Assembly (NCBI GenBank): GCA_035345875.1
Contig: DAORDH010000015.1
Span: 1-64,000, forward strand
Direction: 5' to 3'
DNA length: 64,000 bases
Source of the DNA: UBA2033 sp035345875
GTDB lineage: Bacteria; Spirochaetota; Leptospiria; Leptospirales; Leptospiraceae
A program made the position numbers and the translations under genes. Shown here one piece after another: positions 18,809 through 27,100 of the stretch. The notes under the pieces were generated by a model that worked only from the letters and a program-made list of their open reading frames with translations, made no database searches and was not told the origin of the DNA. The number at the start of each line of letters is the position of its first letter. The first letter of the stretch is position 1.

Positions 18809-19606
18809 CTAAGGATTTGCTGGAATCAAAAGACTTTCAATTTTTTCGTATTGTTCAATCGACATATTCACATATTGGCCTGTGACGGCAAAGTATTTGT
18901 CTAACGGTTTGATCGCTTTAATTGATAACTTTGTTGTAAGTCTAGTCTCTTTCGAAAAAATATCTACAATAATGATTGAGCCCATTTGGAAAATTCTCGA
19001 AAAATGTTTGTTCAAAGAATGTAAAAAAGTTACTTCGCTCTCGGATATTTGAATCACTTTACAAATTTCTTTTGATTCTTCATGATTTTTATAATCACTA
19101 ATTTCTTTTTTTATAGAGGATGCTGCTAGTCCGACTAAGTTAAATGAATTTAGGTCTAAACGTTTATTGTTTTGAACTTGAACATAGCCAATGATGATAA
19201 ACTGTCTATACTTAATTGGAACACAAATTTCTGCTTTAAATAACTCTGCATTTTTATCGGCTCTGAGCATTCGATTGTATTCATTATAGGGAACAGAAAT
19301 GGATGGCGTAGATTCAGGAGCTTCTCTATTTAAAATAACAATAGGTTGATCGAAGCTCTTCATTAGACGCATTCTCTCATCTTGCTTATCCTGAATTACT
19401 ACATTGTATCTATCAAAAAGATGTCTTAGCCGATTGTAATTTGATTTTAGAACCTCTTTAATATGATCATCACCTAAAAAGATAGTCACTTCGTTCATGC
19501 TGATGATATTACTGATTCTAATTTCCTTACTTGTGCTCTCTTCGGGCTGTTTAATTGTCTCAGGAGTTCCAAGTGCGGCCATAGCCATTTTCTTATTTGT
19601 GTTCAT
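18809..19606 (-). CDS. GAF/PilZ-like signalling protein, DUF1577-related
   Basis: A 265-residue soluble protein. The middle (about residues 100-170) has a GAF-like ending: ICVPIKYRQFIIIGYVQVQNN. The C-terminal 80 residues (ICKVIQISESEVTF onward) look like a PilZ-type beta-barrel, although I do not see a clean RxxxR c-di-GMP motif. The same two-part layout is seen in the 394-residue protein at 36011-37195, where the fold is clearer, so I infer that they are related and belong to the Leptospira-type DUF1577 group. It is convergent with the receiver-kinase gene (4 bp gap). Role unknown; a c-di-GMP or similar ligand is possible. Confidence 0.6.
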   Translation of the reverse strand: MNTNKKMAMAALGTPETIKQPEESTSKEIRISNIISMNEVTIFLGDDHIKEVLKSNYNRLRHLFDRYNVVIQDKQDERMRLMKSFDQPIVILNREAPESTPSISVPYNEYNRMLRADKNAELFKAEICVPIKYRQFIIIGYVQVQNNKRLDLNSFNLVGLAASSIKKEISDYKNHEESKEICKVIQISESEVTFLHSLNKHFSRIFQMGSIIIVDIFSKETRLTTKLSIKAIKPLDKYFAVTGQYVNMSIEQYEKIESLLIPANP

Positions 19607-19746
19607 ACGTGTTTATTTTTACGAGGAAAGAGTTTTACAAGTCAAGAAAATTATTTTTTTATATAAATTATCAAATGTATTTTCTAATACTTTCGAGTCT
19701 TTTATCGCTTTGATTCAGGATAGGGATTTTTTAATTTGCTTTCAAT

Positions 19747-21015
19747 CTATTTTCGACTTATTAGATATTTCTGAATCTCTAAAAAATTAGGTCGATTATA
19801 TGGATTTGAATCTAAGCATTGATTTCTTAGTCTCTCTAATTTTTGTATGAACGGTTTATCTGAGTTAACCGCTATTCTAAGATTCAATAAGTCATCAACT
19901 AGACATCCAAATGCTCTTATCTCTAGCTTTGCAAATTTCTCAAATGCTTTAGAATGATTTGAGAAACTGGTTGCGGCACCAAAGTCTCCAATGTATGTTC
20001 TTAATTGATTTCTATTAAACATCATATTGTGTGCGTATAAATCACCGTGTAAAATTTGAAGCGAATGCAAATGATTTAAAGCATTCGAAATATCCAATAA
20101 AATATGGAGGATTTCTTCTTCAGAATAAATGAGCCCATTTTTAAAACTATCACGAGTGCAGGTTTGAAAATTAGGAGGATCACCAACCTTAGAGAAGCTA
20201 TCAGGAATTAACTCTAGTAGAATCCCTTCTCTTCTATCTGGATGTTGATTTATTTTACCAATTACTTTTACAATATTCGGATGTTCACCTGTGGATAGAC
20301 AGATATTCATTTCGTCTATCGGATATCCATCACTTGTTATTTCTCCTTTGAATACTTTGACTGCAATCATTTCTGAAGAATTTCTCAGTCTAGCTTTAAA
20401 TATATCACCTGAAGCACCAGATCCTAATTTTTCTAAAATTTCAATGTCACTCCATGATTTTTCTTTAAAAGATTTATTTGGAGTGATTGGAGGTAAACAA
20501 GGATTTGCTGCAATCGCAATCCATGAAAGTCTAGAAATGCTCATGAGTGGTTCTGGTATTTGGATAAGTTGATTCGCTGCAAGTCTAATTAATTCTAAGT
20601 TTTGACAATTGGATATTTCGCTTGGTATTGTATAGATTTGATTGCCAGATAACATTAATTTTTGTAGAATACTACAATTTCCAATGCTCTTTGGAATTTG
20701 CGTTAATTTGTTATTTGTCAGTATTAACCAGCGTAATTTTTCAGGGAATGAATTCTCTTCTATTTGAGAGATTTGATTATTTTTAAAACCGATTATATCT
20801 AAGTTTTTACATTGTGCTAAAACTTTTGGGAACTTTTCGAATTGATTATCTGATAAAAATAAAATCTTTAAATTTTGAAACTTATTAAAATCATCTGGTA
20901 GACTAGATAGTTGATTTCCAGATAAGTCTAAAATTTCCAAAGTTGCGGCTAATTGGTATAATTCGTTGGGTATACTTTTTAAATTATCTGAAAGTTTAAA
21001 TTCTTTTAAATTCAT
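19747..21015 (-). CDS. Leucine-rich repeat protein fused to a protein kinase
   Basis: A 422-residue soluble protein. Residues 1-175 hold about seven leucine-rich repeats of 22-23 residues (pattern LxxLxLSxNQLxxLP). Residues 190-422 form a eukaryotic-type protein kinase: glycine loop LGSGASGDIF, Lys220 in AVKVFK, a catalytic loop HGDLYAHN (Asp325, Asn330) in place of HRDxxxxN, and DFG at 344-346. The HGD form lacks the Arg before the catalytic Asp, so activation-segment phosphorylation is probably not needed. The LRR part likely binds a partner protein. LRR-kinases of this kind occur scattered across bacteria; the targets are not known. The gene stands alone, flanked by 140 bp and 535 bp of non-coding DNA. 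Confidence 0.88.
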   Translation of the reverse strand: MNLKEFKLSDNLKSIPNELYQLAATLEILDLSGNQLSSLPDDFNKFQNLKILFLSDNQFEKFPKVLAQCKNLDIIGFKNNQISQIEENSFPEKLRWLILTNNKLTQIPKSIGNCSILQKLMLSGNQIYTIPSEISNCQNLELIRLAANQLIQIPEPLMSISRLSWIAIAANPCLPPITPNKSFKEKSWSDIEILEKLGSGASGDIFKARLRNSSEMIAVKVFKGEITSDGYPIDEMNICLSTGEHPNIVKVIGKINQHPDRREGILLELIPDSFSKVGDPPNFQTCTRDSFKNGLIYSEEEILHILLDISNALNHLHSLQILHGDLYAHNMMFNRNQLRTYIGDFGAATSFSNHSKAFEKFAKLEIRAFGCLVDDLLNLRIAVNSDKPFIQKLERLRNQCLDSNPYNRPNFLEIQKYLISRK

Positions 21016-21176
21016 TCCATCCTAATCTAACATTCGAAATTAAAAACTTCAATCCTCTCTGTTATAAGAATACTTTTATAAAGTGAGCATCCTGTTTTCT
21101 GAACAAGTATTTTAAAACAAATCCTAAAGTCCAATGATTTCTACATTAGAATACTTTCCAGAATAGAGAAAGGAAT

Positions 21177-21340
21177 CTATAAATGAATCATCACATTATT
21201 TGAATGCCAGTCTTTATATATGATAAAATTTCCTCTAGCAACACTCTCTTGCGCAATGGTTACTAAACCCTTTTTCGTTTTATTAGGCTTTGAATACAAA
21301 TCGCGTCTGCATAAAAAAGAGGAATAAGAGAAAGAAGTAG
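21177..21340 (-). pseudogene. Possible 3' remnant of a protein gene
   Basis: Minus-strand frame reading through to a TAG at 21177-21179. The last part, beginning near KTKKGLVTIAQESVARG and ending WHSNNVMIHL, has balanced codon use (including Trp, His and Gln) unlike the surrounding AT-rich sequence. There is no upstream ATG in frame with a ribosome-binding site, and the upstream part of the frame looks non-coding. It could be the decayed 3' end of a lost gene, or chance. Confidence 0.25.
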
Positions 21341-21504
21341 GTTGGAATGTTTTCTGTATTTTAATGCAAGCAAATTGATGTAAAAATACAATATATAAAT
21401 ATGGATAAAACTATTTATATATATAGTAATAATATATTTTCCTTTTGTGGTCTAGGTCTATAGGATTGGATCTTAGTCGCAAAATAGTAGTTTATCTATA
21501 TTTA

Positions 21505-21534
21505 TTGACATAAATAACTCTATAAAAATATAGT
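21505..21534 (+). promoter_or_regulatory. Sigma-70 type promoter for the outer-membrane gene at 21551
   Basis: TTGACA at 21505-21510 is a perfect -35 box, and TATAGT at 21529-21534 is one base off the -10 consensus, spaced 18 bp. The ATG is at 21551, so the leader would be about 10 bases. Confidence 0.55.
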
Positions 21535-21550
21535 TGCCACGGAACCGAAA

Positions 21551-22486
21551 ATGTTTATAAAAATACCAATTTTAGTTTTGTTACTATCCCTATCTCTTAA
21601 CGCACAAGAATCTTCTGAATCTTTGAATCCAAATAAAAAAGTAGATGAGGATATGGAGTCTTCTGTTGAAAAAAAAGTTACAGAGAGAAAAGGGAGAAAA
21701 TTTTTTCTCTGGGGATACAATAGATCTGCCTATTCACAGAGTGATATTAATTTTGAAGGTCCTGGCTATAAATTTACTTTACAAAGTGTGAATGCATCAG
21801 ACAAACCAGAAAAAATCGATAGCACCTACATCAATCCATATACTTTTGATGTTCCTCAATTCAATTGGCGTTGGGGAAAATACATCACGGATGCAATTTA
21901 TTTTTCATTTGGTCATGATCATATGAAATATGTTATGAAGAGAGGACAAGATGCAAGTATCTACGGTTATATTTCTCCTTATGCTTTGCAAGAGAAACAT
22001 TTTTATGCTTCTCCTGATATATTAGTATATTTATATTTATTTCCTCAAACTGCTAATTCTTATTCTGGTGTGCATTTAGGTGAAGGTGTAAAGGTAACTC
22101 CCGATTTATTAAAATTTGAACACACGGATGGTTTGAATTACTTCAGTGCAGATATTGGAATTACACACGCTCTATGGGAATCTGCTGATGGAAAACATGC
22201 TTTTAGTATTAACGCTGCGGTCGGAACTGGTCCCGTTGTCTTAAAGAGTGATGTAAGACTCTTTGGAGAAGGTAAGAATAATAAATATAATATTGGAGGG
22301 TATGGTGTATCAGGTAACGTTGGTTTTCGTTTTGATTTTAATAAAAGATACTTTATTGATACAACTGTTAGGGGAGGCTACTTCGATTTAATGCATGTGC
22401 AGACAACAGGTAGATCACAAGATCGTGCAAATCAGAATTTTTATTTTATGGAAATCATCGCAGCAGTTGGTTATAATATTTTTTAA
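21551..22486 (+). CDS. Outer-membrane beta-barrel protein of unknown function
   Basis: A 311-residue exported protein. A signal peptide (MFIKIPILVLLLSLSLNAQ) is followed by a charged linker to about residue 50 and then a barrel-like domain opening with RKFFLWGYNRSAYSQSD. It ends in YNIF with a terminal Phe, as expected for outer-membrane insertion. I recall similar proteins with a WGYNR opening and GPGYKFTL-type strands in other bacteria, where they are also uncharacterised. It has its own promoter and apparently no operon partner; a loose inverted repeat follows the gene. Confidence 0.8.
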   Translation: MFIKIPILVLLLSLSLNAQESSESLNPNKKVDEDMESSVEKKVTERKGRKFFLWGYNRSAYSQSDINFEGPGYKFTLQSVNASDKPEKIDSTYINPYTFDVPQFNWRWGKYITDAIYFSFGHDHMKYVMKRGQDASIYGYISPYALQEKHFYASPDILVYLYLFPQTANSYSGVHLGEGVKVTPDLLKFEHTDGLNYFSADIGITHALWESADGKHAFSINAAVGTGPVVLKSDVRLFGEGKNNKYNIGGYGVSGNVGFRFDFNKRYFIDTTVRGGYFDLMHVQTTGRSQDRANQNFYFMEIIAAVGYNIF

Positions 22487-22514
22487 TTTTCTCTAAACTC
22501 TAAAACATCAAAAG

Positions 22515-22550
22515 CGCATTCCCCTATTATTAAACTGTTAGTAGAATGCG
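22515..22550 (+). terminator. Loose inverted repeat after the outer-membrane gene
   Basis: CGCATTC at 22515-22521 pairs with GAATGCG at 22544-22550 around a 22-base loop; the same heptamer CGCATTC recurs at 22571-22577. No proper T tract follows on the plus strand, so terminator function is uncertain. Confidence 0.3.
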
Positions 22551-22677
22551 TAAAAATAAGTAATTCTACTCGCATTCTAGAGAGATAGATTGACATTCCA
22601 TCCACTTAATTTGCAATTATTAAAGTGAATCGGTATAGACAAAAATTTTCCTTTTTATAAAGAATGTTAAGCAAGTT

Positions 22678-23949
22678 ATGGAATTACTAGTAATTATAAT
22701 TTTAATCCTACTGAATGGGATATTTTCGATGTCGGAAATATCACTTGTTTCAGCTAAGAAAAATCGTTTAGAAGCCTCAGCTAAAAAGGGCAGTCATGGA
22801 GCTAAAGTCGCTCTAGAGTTGTCTAGTTCTCCAAACCGTTTCTTATCAACTGTTCAGATTGGAATTACTCTAATTGGGATTTTAACTGGTATATTCAGTG
22901 GTGAAAATATCACAAAGGATTTAGAAGTTGATATTGCAAAGTTTGAATTTTTTACACCTTATGCTCACCCTATCGCAGTTGGATTTGTTTTAGTATCCAT
23001 TACTTTTTTCTCACTTGTGTTTGGTGAATTGGTTCCAAAGAGAATTGGACTAACGTATCCTGAAAGCATTGCAAAATTGATTTCACAACCAATGAGAATT
23101 TTATCTATAGTGACTGCACCTTTTATTTGGTTATTGATTCAAACAACGGAATTAGTTTTAAAGTTACTGCAAATTTCTCCCTCTAAAGAGAATAAAGTGA
23201 CAGAGGATGAGATAAAAGCAATTATCCGTGAGGGAACTGAGGATGGAGAAGTTCAAAAAATTGAACAGGATATTGTGGAAAGAGTTTTTTATATTGGAGA
23301 TCGCAGAGTAAGTTCCCTGATGATACATAGAAGTTCAATGATATTTCTCGAATCGACTTTCTCAAAAGAACAAGTTAGAAGAACTATTACAGAAGATCTT
23401 CATTCAATTTATCCTGTTTATGATAAGCACCCGGATAATATTGTAGGTGTCGTTAGTCTTAGAAGTCTATTTTTAAACATTGACCGAGATGATTTTAGTA
23501 TACCTCAATTATTACAAGAACCTATTTATATTATGGAAAATACTTCCGCTTATAAGGCACTTGAAAAATTTAAGAAAACTAACGTCCATTATGCACTTGT
23601 TGCAGATGAATATGGAATGCTACAAGGAATTGTGACTCTTGATAATATTTTGAAAGCGTTAATAGGTAACGTATCAGACTTTAATCAATATGAATTAAAA
23701 TTTGAGAAAAGAGAGGATGGATCTTGGATTGCAGACGGTTTATATCCGCTACATGATTTTTTAGAGATTTTCGAATTAGATGAATTAGCACAAAATTATG
23801 AGAGTAATACTTTAAGTGGATTAATATTAAATGAACTCACTCATATCCCCAAGGAGGGAGAAAAGCTAAAATGGAAAAATTTTGAAATTGAAATCCTTGA
23901 TATGGATGGAGTAAAAATTGATAAAGTGCTGATAAAAAAGATCGCTTAA
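22678..23949 (+). CDS. CNNM/CBS membrane transporter family (hemolysin C-like)
   Basis: A 423-residue inner-membrane protein. The N-terminal CNNM (DUF21) domain, residues 1-180, has four hydrophobic segments starting with LLVIIILILLNGIFSMSEISLVSAKK. A pair of CBS domains covers about 200-330 (RVSSLMIHR and YALVADEYGMLQGIVTLDNIL), and a C-terminal CorC_HlyC domain covers about 345-420 (DGSWIADGLYPLHDFLE). Members of this family (PaeA/YtfL, CorB, TlyC) export Mg2+ or polyamines; the old name hemolysin C is not good evidence of haemolysis. In Leptospira related proteins are annotated TlyC. The ATG at 22678 has no obvious ribosome-binding site. Single-gene unit. Confidence 0.9.
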   Translation: MELLVIIILILLNGIFSMSEISLVSAKKNRLEASAKKGSHGAKVALELSSSPNRFLSTVQIGITLIGILTGIFSGENITKDLEVDIAKFEFFTPYAHPIAVGFVLVSITFFSLVFGELVPKRIGLTYPESIAKLISQPMRILSIVTAPFIWLLIQTTELVLKLLQISPSKENKVTEDEIKAIIREGTEDGEVQKIEQDIVERVFYIGDRRVSSLMIHRSSMIFLESTFSKEQVRRTITEDLHSIYPVYDKHPDNIVGVVSLRSLFLNIDRDDFSIPQLLQEPIYIMENTSAYKALEKFKKTNVHYALVADEYGMLQGIVTLDNILKALIGNVSDFNQYELKFEKREDGSWIADGLYPLHDFLEIFELDELAQNYESNTLSGLILNELTHIPKEGEKLKWKNFEIEILDMDGVKIDKVLIKKIA

Positions 23950-24150
23950 TCCCTTAGTTTTAATTCTCTTTTTATCGAATCTGATCCTTCGTGCTTAAAT
24001 ATTAAACTAATCTTCTTATTTTGTAGCAGAGTTGTTATAAACTATAGTCAAGACTCAAGTTAATTTCTTCTTGTCTATATAGTTAATTCTATTTTTTTAT
24101 TTACACTTTCGTTTTATCCTCATTCAATCTTGTATCTGAATTAATTAGTT

Positions 24151-27100
24151 ATGACTTCCATCCCTGGTTATCAAATCACTGAAACATTAAAAGAGGATTC
24201 TAGCTTTATTATTTGGAGAGGTCTAGATTCCCAAAATAGACCCGTTATTTGTAAAGTCTTAAAATGGGAGTCGATTTCTTTAAAAGAAAAGGCAGCTCTT
24301 CGAAATGAATATGAGATTTTAAAAAAATTAGAGGGGAAACCCTTTGTTATCCGCGCCTATGAACTAATAGAGCGAGAAGATTTACATGCAATCATTTTAG
24401 AGGACTTTGGTGGAAAATCAATTCGTGCTCTCTTAGAAGAAAGGCAATTTACACTTGCTGAAATTTTAAAAATTGGAATTGCTTGTTCCTCCGCACTCAT
24501 CGAAATTCATGGAAGCGGAATTATTCATAAAGATATTAATCCTGCAAATTTAGTTTTGAATCCTCAGAATGGCGATCTACGTGTAATTGATTTTGGAATT
24601 TCTGAAACTATTTCTATTAAATCTCTTGGTCTGAACAATCCTGATCGCTTAGAAGGAACGATTCTTTATATTTCACCTGAACAAACGGGTAGGATGAATC
24701 GAAATATTGATCAAAGATCAGATTTATATTCACTTGGAGTTACACTCTATGAGTTATGTTGCGGCAAAGTGCCATTTATCTCAGATGATCCTCTAGAAAT
24801 TATTCACGCACATATCGCAACTTATCCACCTGATCCTAACTTTGTAAACCCAAACCTACCAAAAACTTTTTCTGATATAATCGTAAAACTAATGGAAAAG
24901 ATTGGAGAGGCAAGATATCAATCCGCTCTAGGGCTTCGCTTCGATTTAGAGAGATGTTTAAATTCTCTAATAGAAAAAGGAACAATTGATGACTTTGCGA
25001 TTGCACAGAGAGATTTTTCATCTAACTTTCATATTCCGCAGAAACTCTATGGCAGACAAGAGGATATAATAAGTCTCTTTGATGCCTATACCAATGCTTT
25101 CGAAGGTGCTAGGAGCATAGTTTTAATTGATGGTTTATCGGGAACCGGAAAATCTGCTTTGGTTCATGAGTTATTCAAAATATTAAAGAATTTTCAAGGC
25201 GTTAAAACATATTATATTGCAGGAAAATTTGATCAATTTCAAAAAAGTATTCCGTATAACGCTTTTAATCAAGCATTTAATTCTTATATAGCATTCGTTT
25301 TATCAGAGAACAAGGAATATATTTTATCCAAAAAAAATGATATCCTGAAGGCAATGGATGGGAATGGAAGTGTCTTACTGGAAATAATCCCTTCACTTGA
25401 ATTAGTTACTGGAAAGTTGGATAAAATGGATGAGCTAGATCCAACGCAAGCTCAGAATCGACTATATTATATTTTTAAAAAATTTCTTCTTACGATTTGT
25501 AACGAAGCCAATCCAATTGTATTATTTATTGATGACTTACAATGGGCTGATTCTGGCTCCTTAGGACTTATTAAAATTTTATTAAATGATCCTGATATAA
25601 AACATTTACTTTTTATTGGAGCTTACAGGACAAATGAAGTTTTAAAAACGCACCCACTTTCAATTATTATTGAGGATGCGATTGAAGATGGAAACGAGAT
25701 AACCCAACTTACGGTTGGAAATTTAAATATACATGATATTAGAACTCTTCTCGCAGAGACTTTGTATAATAAAGAGGAAGAGGTTGCAGATTTGGCTGAG
25801 CTAGTCTTAGCTAAAACTTCTGGAAATGCGTTCTTTGTGAATCAGTTTCTTCGTTCTCTTTATGAAAAAAAATTAATCTACTTTGACGATAAAGACCAAA
25901 CTCAAAATCCAAAATGGAAATGGGATTTAGAAAAAATTATTCTGGAAAAGATAACGGATAACGTTGTATCTTTGATGACAGAGAAAATTGTTGAGCTTTC
26001 GAGTGAGGTTGTCTACTTGCTTCAGATAGCTGCTTGTATTGGAATTCGCTTTCGGTTGCAAATACTATCTCTTGTTATTCAAAAAAACTTAAGAGAAACA
26101 TTTTTAATTCTTTGGGAAGCTATTCAGAAAAATCTATTAGTTCCTGTTGGTGAGTATAAGATATTTTTAACTTCGAATGAAGTTATAGGATCTAGAGATA
26201 TAGATTTGGAAATTAATTTTATACATGATCGAGTTCAACAATCTGCCTATAGTTTAATAAAAGAAGATGATCGCAAGAAGATTCACCATCAGATCGGAAA
26301 GATTTATTTTCAGGAGTTAAGTTTAGAAGATAGGAAGGATCGAATTTTTGAAATTATCCATCATTTGAATTATGGTTCTGATTTAATTATCAGTCAGAAT
26401 GAAATTTCTGATTTGATACATTTAAATTATTCAACCGGTAAAAGAGCAAAGCAATCGGGAGCATATGAGGCATCTCTCTCTTATTTTCAGAAAGGACTTG
26501 AGTTAATGAGAAGGATTGGAGCTGACTCTGAAGTCTTAAAACTTCGAATTGATTTTTTATCAGAGGCTGCTGAAACAAGTTGGTTATTGAGTCAAATTGG
26601 TGGAATGACCGCATTTTCAGAAGAAGTGTTAATGTCTGGGAAAACTCCATTTGAAAAAATTAAAGTCTACAAGGTTTTAATAACGTATAACGTTTCAATG
26701 GGGAATGGTATCATTGCTTTAGAAAAAGCAAGTGAAATTCTAAAAGAATTTGGTGTTGGGATAAATATATTTCCAAACCAGATTGAAATTGTAAAAGAAC
26801 TAATTAGGATGAAATTTGCCCTGATCGGAAAGAAAATTTCAGATTTAGCTAATCAAAAACTCTTAGAGGATAAGAAGCAATTAGCGATCATTGATTTACT
26901 TTCAATAGCAAGTTCTCCTGCTTATACTGCATCGCCTAACCTTTTACCAATATTAATTTTTAAACAGGTTTATATGTCAGCAAAGTTTGGAATTGCAGAA
27001 GCTTCTCCATTTGCCTATATGTCAATGGCATTGATTAGTTGTGGGGCGTTAAACGATATAGAATCAGGTTATGAATTTGGTAAATTAGGTCTTAAACTTT

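Larger units (their letters stand above)
21016..21550. other. 535-bp intergenic region with a possible gene remnant and a promoter
   Basis: AT-rich region between two divergent genes. The minus strand of about 21177-21370 has an open frame without an obvious start, ending TAG at 21177-21179, whose last 35 codons look like normal coding sequence (see separate entry). The right end carries a good promoter for the following gene: TTGACA at 21505-21510 and TATAGT at 21529-21534, spaced 18 bp. Nothing else recognisable was found. Confidence 0.5.
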
